The notes beneath the pieces were generated by a model that was given only the letters and a program-made list of their open reading frames with translations, had not been told where the DNA came from and ran no database searches. Positions 20,112 through 29,958 of a stretch of DNA of 64,000 nt are shown here, in pieces. The translations under genes were made by a program, and so were the position numbers. Source of the stretch: Acidihalobacter sp. (lineage in GTDB: Bacteria > Pseudomonadota > Gammaproteobacteria > DSM-5130 > Acidihalobacteraceae); assembly GCA_027013225.1 (NCBI GenBank), contig JALUXU010000015.1, positions 1-64,000 on the forward strand, written 5' to 3'. Numbering within the stretch: the first letter of the stretch is position 1; every line of letters begins with the position of its first letter.

Positions 20112-21188
20112 TTAACTTTCGATGATTCGACCATGTTTCACGTGGAACATTTTATGATTTGCTGGGTTTGATTGATTGACGTCATCATTTTGGATGGAAG
20201 TAAGGAAGCATTGGTGCCTGGAATCATGCAGTTCATTAACTAAATGATCTCGAGCCAAAGAATCGAGCTCCGAAGAAAGATCATCGATTAGTAGCACGCA
20301 GTCCTTATGAGTTGCATCTCGTATTATATCAAGCTGGATAATTAATAATGAAATACTGGCGAGTTTGAGCTGGCTTCTGGAAAAGAAATCCTTAACGTTT
20401 CGGCCTTCCAGCTGCAAAATCATGTCTGCCCGATGAGGTCCTGGGGATGTGTACCCAGCTTTGATATCCGCTTTTCGTGAATCATAAAGTGATTCGGCCA
20501 GCTCAACAGAGCTGGACCATCCCCTTTGATACAAAAGGCGCAGCTTTGGGTAAGGACAAAATTTTCGACTCTCGCTTAATTTGTTGTTCAAAGCAGCAAT
20601 AAAATTTTGCCTGACCCTATCTATCAAGGTTCCTGATTCATGTAATTCCTTTTCAATCGCAGTAAGCACTTGGGGTTGGGTCTTTCCACGTAAATGAGCG
20701 TTCCTTTGTTTCAAGGCATGGTTGTATCTCTTCCAGATTTTGACAAAGGTCTCATCGATGTAAAAACAGCCTTTATTGAGAAACAATCGTCTAATAACGG
20801 GAGAGCCCGTTATTAATTGATATGTTTCAGGATGGATCGCCTGAATAGGGAAGATTCTGGCAATTTCGGAGATGGAGGCTGACGTACAATTATTAACTTT
20901 GAAAACGTTTTTCGTGTTGCGATGTCTGGTGATGGTGATGTTGTCCATAAAACCGGTGGAGCAAGATCCGATAAGTGTTTTGATCCATAGTGTATCGTCC
21001 CCAAAGGAGATGATATTTTGCGTGGCGGATGTTCTGAACGACTTGCCAGTTCCAGAAAAATATATAGCTTCGAGAAGGCTGGTTTTCCCGGCGGCATTCC
21101 TACCATAGATGATATTCAGCTTTGGATGGGGCTCGAGATGAAAGTTTTCGAGATTCCTGACTCCGGCCCCTCGTAGCTCGATAAGCAT
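20112..21188 (-). CDS. recF: DNA replication and repair protein RecF
   Basis: RecF is an SMC-like ATPase that, with RecO and RecR, loads RecA at gaps. The 358-residue protein has the Walker A motif GRNAAGKTSLLEAIY near residue 30 and the Walker B-type end VLLIDDLSSELD. The ATG at 21188 gives the conserved start MLIELRG; an in-frame start 18 codons upstream adds an unrelated stretch. The C-terminal residues MFHVKH are encoded by a near-perfect parS site, so this part of the protein may be shaped by the DNA element. The gene lies between dnaN and gyrB. Confidence 0.94.
   Translation of the reverse strand: MLIELRGAGVRNLENFHLEPHPKLNIIYGRNAAGKTSLLEAIYFSGTGKSFRTSATQNIISFGDDTLWIKTLIGSCSTGFMDNITITRHRNTKNVFKVNNCTSASISEIARIFPIQAIHPETYQLITGSPVIRRLFLNKGCFYIDETFVKIWKRYNHALKQRNAHLRGKTQPQVLTAIEKELHESGTLIDRVRQNFIAALNNKLSESRKFCPYPKLRLLYQRGWSSSVELAESLYDSRKADIKAGYTSPGPHRADMILQLEGRNVKDFFSRSQLKLASISLLIIQLDIIRDATHKDCVLLIDDLSSELDSLARDHLVNELHDSRHQCFLTSIQNDDVNQSNPANHKMFHVKHGRIIES
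20134..20149. other. parS: parS centromere site for ParB, inside recF
   Basis: The 16-mer TGTTTCACGTGGAACA differs by one base from the widely conserved parS palindrome TGTTTCACGTGAAACA. The left half is the TTTCAC form and the right half the GTGGAA form known from pseudomonads. It lies in the last 40 bp of recF, 5 to 11 kb from parA/parB, where the ParB partner is encoded. No second close copy was noticed in the window. Confidence 0.85.
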
Positions 21189-21308
21189 GGTTTTAAATAT
21201 TTCAGAAGAATTGGCTCTGAAGCATGGTTTAGAGCCAAGCATAAAGTAAAATGACTATGGCGTACTGATTAGGTCATTTGGGTGTGCTTGTTGCTTTTGC
21301 TGCTGGTT

Positions 21309-22415
21309 TTAGAGCCGCATAGGCATTATCACGTAAGTGGCCTGTGGATGATGCGGGTCGGTTAGTAGTACGCTGCTGGAGGAATCATTGAATGCCATTT
21401 GGATTTCGTTGCTATCACATGCATTCAAAACGTCGATCAAATAAGCGTAATTGAATCCACATTCGATATTGAGACCATCGTATTCCGCCTTAATCTCTTC
21501 GATTGCCTCATCGTGTTCCGGATTGCTCGATTCCAAGCATATTGTTCCTTGCTTTAATGTCATTCTTATGCCTTTGTGCTTTTCGTTTGAGAGAACTGAA
21601 ACCCTTTGGATGGCGGATCGAAGCTCTTCCTTGTCAACGCGCGCGATATTTTTGTTGTTCTTTGGGATTACACGTTCATAATCAGGGAACCTGCCGTCGA
21701 TGAGTTTGGAGGTCAGATTGAGATTTTCTGATGAAAATACGATGGTGTTTTCGGCGAAATCTATTTTGAGTTCGGATCCTGAATCTTTGATGATTTTAAG
21801 CAATTCCAGAACAGTTTTTCTTGGAATTATCGGCGCGATTTGTTGTTGAGGGAGAGGAATTTCCTGGGTTGATCTATATAAAGCCAGCCTGTGGCCGTCT
21901 GTGGCTACCGCGGTAATCGAGTTGGATTTAATTTCAAAATACAGTCCGTTCAAATAGTAACGTACATCTTCAACAGCGATGGCAAAACTTGTATGTTCTA
22001 TCATGGCTGCAAGGGTGGCGGTGTCCAGTATGACTTCCAATGCGGCGGCGGGAGACTCCAATCTTGGAAAGTCGTCCGGCGGTAAAGTAGAGAGATAAAA
22101 TTTGCTTTTGCCTGATTTTAGCGTAAGGCGGTTTTTGTCGATGGATATATCGATAACCGCCTCCGAGGGTAGATTCTTGCAAATTTCCAAGAGTTTTCTC
22201 GCGGGGGCAGTGAATCTAGCCCCTTCTTCAGAGGAAATGAAAGAACAGTTCGCGATGATTTCTATTTCCAGATCTGTGGCGATCAGTCTGAGGGAATTCT
22301 TGTCGGTTTCTACTAGGATGTTTCCCAGAATGGGGATCGTTTGGCGATGCTCAATGGCTCCAGAAACCCGTTGTAAGGGTTTGAGGAGCTCTTTCTGCAG
22401 CAGCTTGATGTTCAT
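21309..22415 (-). CDS. dnaN: DNA polymerase III beta sliding clamp
   Basis: The beta clamp encircles DNA and tethers polymerase III and other proteins. From the ATG at 22415 the protein has 368 residues with three repeated clamp folds, the start MNIKLLQKELLKPLQRVSGA and the end THPQ-type tail HHPQATYVIMPMRL. A TTG at 22430 would add five residues. It starts 15 bp after the dnaA stop and is followed by recF after 120 bp, the classic order. Confidence 0.97.
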   Translation of the reverse strand: MNIKLLQKELLKPLQRVSGAIEHRQTIPILGNILVETDKNSLRLIATDLEIEIIANCSFISSEEGARFTAPARKLLEICKNLPSEAVIDISIDKNRLTLKSGKSKFYLSTLPPDDFPRLESPAAALEVILDTATLAAMIEHTSFAIAVEDVRYYLNGLYFEIKSNSITAVATDGHRLALYRSTQEIPLPQQQIAPIIPRKTVLELLKIIKDSGSELKIDFAENTIVFSSENLNLTSKLIDGRFPDYERVIPKNNKNIARVDKEELRSAIQRVSVLSNEKHKGIRMTLKQGTICLESSNPEHDEAIEEIKAEYDGLNIECGFNYAYLIDVLNACDSNEIQMAFNDSSSSVLLTDPHHPQATYVIMPMRL

Positions 22416-22430
22416 AAAACGTTTACTCAA

Positions 22431-23819
22431 TCAGCAAGTTAAAGTTCTAATAAGGTTTCTGCAGTCTTCTTCCATTCTGCTATCGGATTCTATAAGTTCA
22501 CCGATTTTCCTGCAGGCGTGGAGGACGGTGGTGTGATCGCGCCCCCCAAAGGCTTCTCCAATCTCAGGCAAGCTATGATTGGTCAGTTCTTTGGCTAAAT
22601 ACATCGCGACTTGTCTGGGGCGGGCGATCGATCGGGTTCTTCGGTTGGATAAAAGGTCGGATGTTCGAAGTTTATAGTATTGAGCTACTATCTTTTGAAT
22701 GTTCTCAATAGTAACGAGCTTATCCTGAACTGCGAAAAGGTCTTTCAGGGCTTCTTTGGTGAAGTCGATGGTTATTTCCCTTCCGCTGAATTCGGCGCTT
22801 GCGATGATTCTGCGTAGCGCGCCTTCGAGCTCTCTTACATTGGATCGAATTCGTTTGGCAACGAAAAAAGCGACCTCATTGGAAAGATCGACATGGCTCT
22901 CGTAGGCTTTGCGCTGTAAGATCGCGACCCTCGTTTCCAATTCCGGAGGTTCTATCGCCACGGTCAATCCCCATCCGAACCGTGACTTTAGTCTATCCTC
23001 CAAACCATCTACTTCTTTTGGATAACGATCACTGGTGAGAATTATCTGATGATGCCCTTCAAGTAAGGCATTGAAAGTATGAAAGAATTCCTCCTGAGAG
23101 CGGTCTTTGTTGGCAAAAAACTGGATGTCGTCAATCAAAAGCGCATCTACTGAGCGGTAGAAATTCTTGAAATCCGCCATGGAATTGTGTTGCAGGGCTT
23201 TGATCATGTCGGCGACAAATCGCTCGGAGTGAAGGTAGAACACGCGGGCATCTGGTTTGGCTTGCAATATCATGTTGCCAATGGCGTACATCAAGTGTGT
23301 CTTGCCCAAGCCGACCCCACCATATATAAACAAAGGGTTATATGCCTTGCCTGGATTGGTGGCGACTTGTACGGCAGCGGCTCGAGCAAACTGATTGGAT
23401 TTTCCTTCGACAAAATTCTCGAAGGTGAAATTACCATTTATGTTGTTTTGATGCTCGGGATTTGCAGATGGCGGTCGAGATTGTGGCTGCTTGGGAGTCT
23501 TGCCCCGCTCTGCCATTTTATTGTTCGAGCCGATTTCAAGATTCACCACGATGTCCGGGTCGGGTTCATTGAATTCTTTTACTAGCTCTAGAATTCTTGG
23601 CAAATAATTATCCCGTACCCAGTCCAATACGAATCTATTGGGGGCGAGCAACTTTATATGCTGTTTATCCTGGATCACCTGCAGCGGACGCAACCAGGTG
23701 TTTATCTGCTGTTCCGGAAGTTCTTCCAGGAGTTGTGAAATGCAGTACTGCCAAAGGTCATTATTTTTCACGCTGCGTGATCGGCTGGGTTGATTTATAT
23801 AGAATTGACGCTCATTCAT
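22431..23819 (-). CDS. dnaA: Chromosomal replication initiator DnaA
   Basis: DnaA binds DnaA boxes and opens the origin. The 462-residue protein shows domain I ([20 protein letters not shown]), a Gln/Asn/Pro-rich linker, AAA+ domain III with Walker [10 protein letters not shown] and Walker [10 protein letters not shown], and domain IV with the box-recognition signature [15 protein letters not shown]. The ATG at 23819 adds about 20 residues before domain I; a GTG at 23771 would start at [10 protein letters not shown] and is a possible alternative. It heads the leftward dnaA-dnaN-recF-gyrB group and diverges from rpmH. Confidence 0.97.
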   Translation of the reverse strand: MNERQFYINQPSRSRSVKNNDLWQYCISQLLEELPEQQINTWLRPLQVIQDKQHIKLLAPNRFVLDWVRDNYLPRILELVKEFNEPDPDIVVNLEIGSNNKMAERGKTPKQPQSRPPSANPEHQNNINGNFTFENFVEGKSNQFARAAAVQVATNPGKAYNPLFIYGGVGLGKTHLMYAIGNMILQAKPDARVFYLHSERFVADMIKALQHNSMADFKNFYRSVDALLIDDIQFFANKDRSQEEFFHTFNALLEGHHQIILTSDRYPKEVDGLEDRLKSRFGWGLTVAIEPPELETRVAILQRKAYESHVDLSNEVAFFVAKRIRSNVRELEGALRRIIASAEFSGREITIDFTKEALKDLFAVQDKLVTIENIQKIVAQYYKLRTSDLLSNRRTRSIARPRQVAMYLAKELTNHSLPEIGEAFGGRDHTTVLHACRKIGELIESDSRMEEDCRNLIRTLTC

Positions 23820-24253
23820 TACCGGAACACCGAACCAAATTGGAAAACTGAGTTTTCAATACTCGAGTTGAGCATTTTGATTTTAGGCTCTTTCAGTTGA
23901 ACACCAAGAGGATTACCTCGGGGCAATGCCTGCTTTGCGGTGCAGTTTGCAGCTGGGTGGTGGATTACGTGGGGCGTGGGTCGCTATGAGCATCCAATGA
24001 GCCGTATTTAAAGCCGCACACTGACCCACAACAGTAATTTCAAGTTGAAACCATACCTTACATAATATTATGGCATAAGCCTCTCGGTGGTATACGTTTC
24101 CCGTTTCAGTATCTCTCACCACCCATTTGGATGATAACAGCTTGACAATCGATTGATCGAGCTTGACAACGACAAGTCATAAAAGTATGTTTCGCCTCTT
24201 TCCGAGAGATGTCAGTCTGCTTTGCAGATGGTTTTGAACAGGATCCATAGACC
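23820..24253. promoter_or_regulatory. dnaA-rpmH divergent intergenic region
   Basis: This 434-bp spacer is where many relatives carry oriC, but I find no DnaA box better than 7 of 9 (GGTGGATTA near 23961, TGACCCACA near 24021). It contains a 15-bp interrupted palindrome GAAAACT-G-AGTTTTC at 23843-23857, followed by ACTCGAGT at 23861-23868, both close to the dnaA start and plausible operators. The right part holds the rpmH promoter. Apart from these, the middle shows nothing recognisable. Confidence 0.5.
24139..24191 (+). promoter_or_regulatory. rpmH operon promoter with 21-bp phased direct repeat
   Basis: TTGACA at 24163-24168 and TATGTT at 24186-24191, separated by 17 bp, form a good sigma70-type promoter 63 bp upstream of rpmH. 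The 10-mer AGCTTGACAA occurs at 24139-24148 and again at 24160-24169, exactly 21 bp apart, so the upstream copy sits on the same DNA face two turns away. Confidence 0.5.
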
Positions 24254-24388
24254 ATGAAACGCACTTTCCAGCCCAGTAACTTGCACCGCAAGCGAACTCA
24301 CGGCTTTCGTGCTCGGATGCGCACCAAAGCAGGTCGAGCCATTCTTGCCTCGCGCAGAAGAAAGGGGCGTGCGCGGTTGACGCCATGA
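24254..24388 (+). CDS. rpmH: 50S ribosomal protein L34
   Basis: L34 is a short, very basic protein of the large ribosomal subunit. The 44 residues begin [20 protein letters not shown] and end GRARLTP, the near-invariant bacterial L34 pattern. It is the first gene of the conserved rpmH-rnpA-yidD-yidC-mnmE run, diverging from dnaA, and lies 11 bp ahead of rnpA. The AACAGGATC stretch before it offers only a moderate ribosome-binding site. Confidence 0.97.
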   Translation: MKRTFQPSNLHRKRTHGFRARMRTKAGRAILASRRRKGRARLTP

Positions 24389-24399
24389 ATCTGGCCTGA

Positions 24400-24747
24400 G
24401 TGCAATCTGACAACTCATTCCCGCGTGACGCCCGGCTCACGAGCAAATGGGATTACAAAAGAGTTTATAACCGTCCGGCACGAAGCCGGAGCGGTTTTTT
24501 TAATTTTGTTTGGACCTCCAATGACCTTGGAGTGGCCCGCCTGGGTCTAGCGATATCTCGCAAATCCGCCAAGCGGGCGGTAGATAGACATCGCATCAAG
24601 CGATTGGTGCGAGACTCGTTCCGTCATGCACGCGGATCTCTGCCTTCCATCGATGTCATCGTGAGCTGCCGTTCGGGCGTTTCGCAGTGTTCCAATGCCG
24701 AAGTTCGTAAGGCATTGGAAAATCAATGGAGGAAACTGAGCAAATGA
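24400..24747 (+). CDS. rnpA: Ribonuclease P protein component
   Basis: RnpA is the protein cofactor of the ribozyme that matures tRNA 5' ends. The 115-residue basic protein contains the hallmark RNR-like helix KSAKRAVDRHRIKRLVRDSFR and the preceding RLGLAISRK. The predicted start is GTG at 24400. It is coupled to yidD through an ATGA overlap (24744-24747). The position between rpmH and yidD is the usual one. Confidence 0.95.
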   Translation: MQSDNSFPRDARLTSKWDYKRVYNRPARSRSGFFNFVWTSNDLGVARLGLAISRKSAKRAVDRHRIKRLVRDSFRHARGSLPSIDVIVSCRSGVSQCSNAEVRKALENQWRKLSK

Positions 24748-25004
24748 TACGCCGCCTCATGGTGCTTCTGATTAAGGGCTATCGCCTATTCATTAGCCCC
24801 TATCTTGGACAACATTGCCGCTACGAGCCGAGCTGCTCGGCCTATGCTATCGATGCGCTTCAACAGCATGGGTTTCTTCGGGGCACTTGGCTTGCCGTCA
24901 AACGAATTTCCCGGTGCCACCCTTGGCATGAGGGGGGGTTCGACCCGGTTCCCACCCCCAAACACTCATCAGCATCAACCACCTCGAGTCATCGCGATGG
25001 ATAA
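24744..25004 (+). CDS. yidD: Membrane protein insertion efficiency factor YidD
   Basis: YidD is a small membrane-associated protein that assists YidC-dependent insertion. The diagnostic core GYRLFISPYLGQHCRYEPSC and RISRCHPWHEGGFDPVP, with its conserved cysteines, is present. The ATG at 24744 overlaps the rnpA stop by 4 bp and gives 86 residues; an upstream in-frame ATG at 24726 lies inside rnpA. The last 8 bp overlap the start of yidC, indicating coupled translation. Confidence 0.94.
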   Translation: MIRRLMVLLIKGYRLFISPYLGQHCRYEPSCSAYAIDALQQHGFLRGTWLAVKRISRCHPWHEGGFDPVPTPKHSSASTTSSHRDG

Positions 25005-26658
25005 TTTGCGTCCCCTGCTCTATGTCTCCTTGTTTTTCGTTTTATTCCTGATCTGGCAGGCGTGGCAGCAAGATCATTCGACGCCTCGTTCTCAACAATC
25101 GGTGGCTCAAAAATCCATGAGCAATAGCGGATCGGCTACCCCAACATTGCCTTCGACTTCCAAGGGAATGGCTTCGGTTGCAGCGCAGCCCGGCGCGAAA
25201 ATGCTCACAAAAGGCGAGATCGTTAAAATCAGGACTGATGTACTTGAATTAAGCATAGATACGCGTGGCGCGGGTATTGTACAGGCATTGCTACCCACTT
25301 ATCCGGTTTCAGTTAATAAACCCAATGAGCCCTATCCTTTGATGTATGACAAGGGCCGAGCCGTATTCGTGGCCTTGTCAGGCGTCGTGCCTGGCCACCA
25401 AGGTGAAGTCGCTCCGGGTGAATTTGCCTTGTTCAAGGCCCCGAAAACCAGTTATGTGCTCAAGCCGGGAGAAAAGACGCTCGCGATCCCATTCACATGG
25501 ACAAGCCCATCAGGTATCAAGGTGATCAAGACTTATGTTTTCCATCGGGGCAGTTTTCTGGTTGACGTCAACTTCAAGATCATCAATAAGGCAAGTAAGC
25601 CATGGGTTGGAAGCATTTATGGCCAGATTATGCGCAGTCCCTCCGGGAAGGGTTATAACTTACTGGACGTGAATACGCATTCTTATCTCGGAGCTGCTTA
25701 TTATGATGGCAGCTATCAGAAAGTCGGATTCGACGGAATGGCGAAAAATCCTCTCGATAAGTCGGTGAGTGATGGCTGGATCGCCATGGTCGAACATTAT
25801 TTTCTAGTGGCCTGGATTCCGCCGCGAAAGGAAGATTTCAAGTTTTTTACGCGCGCGCTTCAGGATAATGGTGGCGAGCGTTATTTGATAGGTTTCCAGT
25901 CTCCCTTGCTTCAGGTGACGCCGGGCGATAGCACCTCGCTGGATACGCGTATGTGGATAGGCCCTGAGCTGCAAGAGCACCTTGCATCTGTTGCTCCCGG
26001 GCTGAATTTGACCACGGGATACGGCATATTCACATTCATTTCCCAACCGCTTTATTGGTTGCTGGCCAGGATTCATGGCGTCGTGGGTAACTGGGGATGG
26101 TCCATAGTTCTACTCACCTTGATGATTAAACTGGCTTTTTACAAGCTTTCCGAAACGAGTTATCGCTCCATGGCGAGAATGCGGAGGCTTCAGCCAAAGC
26201 TGCAAGCCTTGAAGGAAAAATTTGGTGATGATCGCCAGCGCCTGGGCCAGGCGACGATGGAGTTGTATAAAAAGGAAAAGGTCAATCCATTGGGCGGCTG
26301 TTTACCCATGATTGTGCAGATTCCGGTATTCATCGCACTCTACTGGGTATTGCTGGAAAGCGTCGAATTGCGGCAAGCCCCCTTTATCCTTTGGATTCGG
26401 GATCTGTCCGCTCCGGATCCTTATTTCGTTTTGCCCATCCTGATGGGTATCACTATGCTGCTTCAGCAAAAACTGAACCCGGCACCTCTCGATCCTCTGC
26501 AGAAGAGGGTGATGACCATTTTGCCAATGGCATTCACAGTTTTCTTCGCCTTTTTCCCCTCGGGTTTGGTGTTGTATTGGCTGACTAACAATATATTGTC
26601 GATTGCTCAGCAGTGGGTGATTACCCGGCGTATTGAAAAGGCGGCTGAGGCTGGCTGA
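24997..26658 (+). CDS. yidC: Membrane protein insertase YidC
   Basis: YidC inserts and folds inner-membrane proteins alone or with SecYEG. The 553-residue protein has an N-terminal membrane helix (PLLYVSLFFVLFLIWQAW), a large periplasmic domain (about 60-330) of the gram-negative type, and a C-terminal Oxa1-like core. In that core WGWSIVLLTLMIKLAFYKLSE carries the conserved hydrophilic-groove Arg/Lys region and NPLGGCLPMIVQIPVFIALYW is easily recognised. The ATG at 24997 sits in the yidD end; a longer frame upstream reads through yidD and is spurious. Confidence 0.96.
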   Translation: MDNLRPLLYVSLFFVLFLIWQAWQQDHSTPRSQQSVAQKSMSNSGSATPTLPSTSKGMASVAAQPGAKMLTKGEIVKIRTDVLELSIDTRGAGIVQALLPTYPVSVNKPNEPYPLMYDKGRAVFVALSGVVPGHQGEVAPGEFALFKAPKTSYVLKPGEKTLAIPFTWTSPSGIKVIKTYVFHRGSFLVDVNFKIINKASKPWVGSIYGQIMRSPSGKGYNLLDVNTHSYLGAAYYDGSYQKVGFDGMAKNPLDKSVSDGWIAMVEHYFLVAWIPPRKEDFKFFTRALQDNGGERYLIGFQSPLLQVTPGDSTSLDTRMWIGPELQEHLASVAPGLNLTTGYGIFTFISQPLYWLLARIHGVVGNWGWSIVLLTLMIKLAFYKLSETSYRSMARMRRLQPKLQALKEKFGDDRQRLGQATMELYKKEKVNPLGGCLPMIVQIPVFIALYWVLLESVELRQAPFILWIRDLSAPDPYFVLPILMGITMLLQQKLNPAPLDPLQKRVMTILPMAFTVFFAFFPSGLVLYWLTNNILSIAQQWVITRRIEKAAEAG

Positions 26659-26690
26659 GCCGAGCACCGAAAAGATGAGGCGAAGGCGGC

Positions 26691-28046
26691 ATGTACTCCC
26701 AAAGCGAGCTTCAAGTTCATGGTGATACCATCGCGGCGATATCGACGCCTCCAGGCACGGGTGCGATAGGTGTTATTCGGCTTTCGGGGCCGCAAAGTTT
26801 TTCTATAGCCAGTGACCTGGCCGGCGACCTGCCTCCTCCTAGGCAGGCCGGATTACGTCGCTTGCGCGATGAGGCGGGGATGGTGATCGATGAGGCAGTG
26901 GTAATCGCCTTTCCAGGGCCGAATTCGTTTACTGGCGAAGACGTGGTCGAATTACAGGGACATGGCGGCCCGGCCGTTCTTGAAATGATTCTCGAGCGAG
27001 TCATCGAGCTGGGGGGGCGGCCTGCGCGTCCAGGAGAATTTTCGGAACGCGCTTTTCTCAATGGACGTATCGATCTTGCTCAGGCAGAAGCGATCGCCGA
27101 CCTCATAGCCGCATCCAGTCGAACAGCGGCGCGATGTGCATTGCGCAGCCTGCAAGGAGGATTTTCCAGAAAAATCCAGATGTTGGTCGAAGATTTGATA
27201 CGTCTTCGGGTTCGCGTGGAAGCAGATCTCGATTTTTCAGATGAAGATATCGATCCCAGTGCGGCTCAGGAAATTGCTTCCAGGCTAGAAGCCATGCGAT
27301 CAAATCTAGAAGAATTGCTTAATCAGGCGCGTCAAGGCGTGCGCCTTGGACGGGGCTTCGTTGTGGTTTTGAGTGGCCCTCCCAATGTTGGAAAATCCAG
27401 CTTGTTAAATCGCCTTGCGGACAGAGACGTGGCAATAGTCACGCCCATCCCTGGCACAACCCGCGACCTGTTGCGTGCGCATATCGAATTTGAAGGAGTG
27501 AGCGTTGAGGTCGTTGATACAGCCGGCTTGCGCGAAACCTCGGATCCGATCGAACAGGAAGGCGTTCGGCGCGCGAACGAGGCCCTTGCACAGGCCGACT
27601 TGATTCTGCATTTGTTAGATGATTGCCATCCGGAACTTTCGATCGCATCCGAGAGCTTGGAGGCCAGCGATGTTCCCGTGCTTCAGATCTACAATAAAAT
27701 CGATTTGAGCAAAGGCGAAGCCGGGCGAAGGAAAGATGACGCCTATGGCGTGTCGGCGCTGGAGGGTACCGGCATGCAGGCGTTGCGTACAGGACTGATG
27801 GAGAAATTGGGGCTATCCGAGACGCCCGAAAATGCTTTTATAGCCAGAGCGCGACATGTAGCTGCGCTGAAATCCTGCCTGAATGGCTTGTGCCATGCAC
27901 AAGAAGTCCATGCCGAAGGTTTTGGCGCCGAATTGCTTGCGGAAGAATTGCGGGCCGCCCAGAATAGTCTGGGAGAGATAACCGGCCAGGTAAGCAATGA
28001 AGATCTGCTTGGAGCTATCTTTTCCACTTTTTGCATAGGCAAATAG
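26691..28046 (+). CDS. mnmE: tRNA modification GTPase MnmE
   Basis: MnmE works with MnmG to install the 5-carboxymethylaminomethyl group on wobble uridine of several tRNAs. The 451-residue protein has the formyl-THF-binding N-terminal domain (DTIAAISTPPGTGAIGVIRL), the G1 motif GPPNVGKSSLLN, the switch region DTAGLRET, the G4 motif NKID and the invariant C-terminal CIGK. It follows yidC by 32 bp and is followed 28 bp later by its partner mnmG. Confidence 0.97.
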   Translation: MYSQSELQVHGDTIAAISTPPGTGAIGVIRLSGPQSFSIASDLAGDLPPPRQAGLRRLRDEAGMVIDEAVVIAFPGPNSFTGEDVVELQGHGGPAVLEMILERVIELGGRPARPGEFSERAFLNGRIDLAQAEAIADLIAASSRTAARCALRSLQGGFSRKIQMLVEDLIRLRVRVEADLDFSDEDIDPSAAQEIASRLEAMRSNLEELLNQARQGVRLGRGFVVVLSGPPNVGKSSLLNRLADRDVAIVTPIPGTTRDLLRAHIEFEGVSVEVVDTAGLRETSDPIEQEGVRRANEALAQADLILHLLDDCHPELSIASESLEASDVPVLQIYNKIDLSKGEAGRRKDDAYGVSALEGTGMQALRTGLMEKLGLSETPENAFIARARHVAALKSCLNGLCHAQEVHAEGFGAELLAEELRAAQNSLGEITGQVSNEDLLGAIFSTFCIGK

Positions 28047-28074
28047 AGACGGGCCAAAATAGGCGAATAAGGAG

Positions 28075-29958
28075 ATGGTAGAACGCTTCGACGTGATTGT
28101 TGTCGGCGGAGGGCATGCCGGTACAGAAGCCGCGCTGGCCTCTGCGCGAATGGGGGCGCGCACCTTACTGCTGACCCACAACATCGAAACCATCGGTCAA
28201 ATGAGCTGCAATCCGGCGATAGGCGGGATTGGGAAGGGGCATTTGGTGCGCGAAATCGATGCTTTGGGTGGGGTCATGGCGCGGGCGGCGGATCACGCCG
28301 GGATTCATTGGCGCACCCTCAATGCCCGCAAAGGCCCTGCCGTTAGAGCCACGCGGTCGCAATGCGACCGCGCCCTTTATAAAGCGTATATCCGCGAGGC
28401 CATAGAAACCCAAGAGAATTTATGCGTCTTTCAACAGGCCGCCGATGATCTGATCGTGAGTGGGGATCAGGTGCATGGCGTTATTACTCAAATGGGCTTG
28501 CGTATATATGGACAAGCTGTGGTATTGACGGCAGGCACCTTTCTGGCAGGAAAAATCCATGTGGGGCCGGCGCAATCAGACGGTGGGCGTATGGGCGACG
28601 CCCCCGCATTGCGCTTGGCGGGACGGATGCGGGAATTAATGCCGCGTGTCAGTCGCCTGAAAACCGGAACCCCTCCGCGTATCGATGGGCGCAGCATAGA
28701 TTATTCCGCCATGGAAGTTCAGCCCGGCGATGAACCCAGGCCGGTATTTTCCTTTATGGGCGACCCCAAAGATCATCCCCCTCAGCGGGTATGCCATATT
28801 ACGCGCACCAATCCCCATACGCATGAGATCATTGCCGCCTCATTGGACCGTTCTCCTTTGTATACTGGCCAGATCGAAGGTGTGGGGCCACGATATTGTC
28901 CTTCCATCGAAGACAAGATCGTGCGTTTTGCCGATAAGGATTCACATCAGATTTTTGTCGAGCCGGAGGGATTACGCACCACTGAAGTTTATCCTAACGG
29001 CATCTCCACCAGTTTGCCGCATGATGTGCAACTCGCTGTGGTGCGTTCTATTCGCGGGTTTGAAAAAGCGCATATTACTCGCCCCGGCTATGCAATCGAA
29101 TATGACTTTTTTGATCCACGGGACCTGCGTCCCAGCTTGGAAACACGCCGCTTGAGCGGTTTGTTCTTTGCTGGCCAGATCAATGGCACCACAGGCTATG
29201 AAGAAGCCGCTGCTCAAGGCTTGGTGGCGGGCATCAATGCCGCGCGGCACGTATTTGGCTTGCCGTCCTGGATACCGCGCCGTGATCAAGCTTATATGGG
29301 CGTTTTGATCGATGACCTCATCGCGCGCGGAACCCAGGAACCTTATCGCATGTTCACCAGCCGCGCCGAATACCGGCTGTTGCTACGCGAAGACAATGCC
29401 GATTTACGCCTTACCCCTCTTGGCCGTGAACTCGGGCTGGTCGATGATGTGCGTTGGCGGGCATTTGAAGCAAAACGAAATGCAATCGAGCGCGAGCAGT
29501 TACGTTGTGCTGAAACATTGATCAAATCAGAGGCGCTGCATCAAGCCGGAATCGGAGGGCCGACACAGATGACCCTAAACGGTTCCGTCCGAGTGCAAAG
29601 TTTGCTCTGCCGGCCAGGGATCACCCTCGATTTCCTCGAAGAAAGCGGGCTTTACACGCCGCTTTCGGATGATCAGACGGTACGCGAACAGGTCGAAATA
29701 CAGTACAAATACGCCGGCTATATAGATCGGCAGCAAAATGAAATTAAAAAACGTCGCGCTCATGAGGAGTCGAGCATTCCCGAAGACATGGATTTTTCCA
29801 TGGTTGCCGGCTTGTCACATGAAGCGCGCCAGTTGCTGGAGAATCATCGACCGTCTACTGTGGGGCAGGCGGCCCGTATCGCCGGCGTGACGCCGGCGGC
29901 CATTTCACTTTTGCTGATCCATCTGCGCAAGCGCCATGGTCAGCACCGCTCGGCGTGA
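28075..29958 (+). CDS. mnmG: tRNA uridine 5-carboxymethylaminomethyl enzyme MnmG
   Basis: MnmG (GidA) is the FAD-dependent partner of MnmE. The 627-residue protein starts with the dinucleotide-binding motif [20 protein letters not shown], has [22 protein letters not shown], and the C-terminal MnmE-interacting helices ending near [14 protein letters not shown]. The ribosome-binding sequence AAGGAG touches the ATG at 28075 directly (28069-28074), an unusually short spacing, yet no other in-frame start is near. It overlaps rsmG by 4 bp. Confidence 0.97.
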   Translation: MVERFDVIVVGGGHAGTEAALASARMGARTLLLTHNIETIGQMSCNPAIGGIGKGHLVREIDALGGVMARAADHAGIHWRTLNARKGPAVRATRSQCDRALYKAYIREAIETQENLCVFQQAADDLIVSGDQVHGVITQMGLRIYGQAVVLTAGTFLAGKIHVGPAQSDGGRMGDAPALRLAGRMRELMPRVSRLKTGTPPRIDGRSIDYSAMEVQPGDEPRPVFSFMGDPKDHPPQRVCHITRTNPHTHEIIAASLDRSPLYTGQIEGVGPRYCPSIEDKIVRFADKDSHQIFVEPEGLRTTEVYPNGISTSLPHDVQLAVVRSIRGFEKAHITRPGYAIEYDFFDPRDLRPSLETRRLSGLFFAGQINGTTGYEEAAAQGLVAGINAARHVFGLPSWIPRRDQAYMGVLIDDLIARGTQEPYRMFTSRAEYRLLLREDNADLRLTPLGRELGLVDDVRWRAFEAKRNAIEREQLRCAETLIKSEALHQAGIGGPTQMTLNGSVRVQSLLCRPGITLDFLEESGLYTPLSDDQTVREQVEIQYKYAGYIDRQQNEIKKRRAHEESSIPEDMDFSMVAGLSHEARQLLENHRPSTVGQAARIAGVTPAAISLLLIHLRKRHGQHRSA

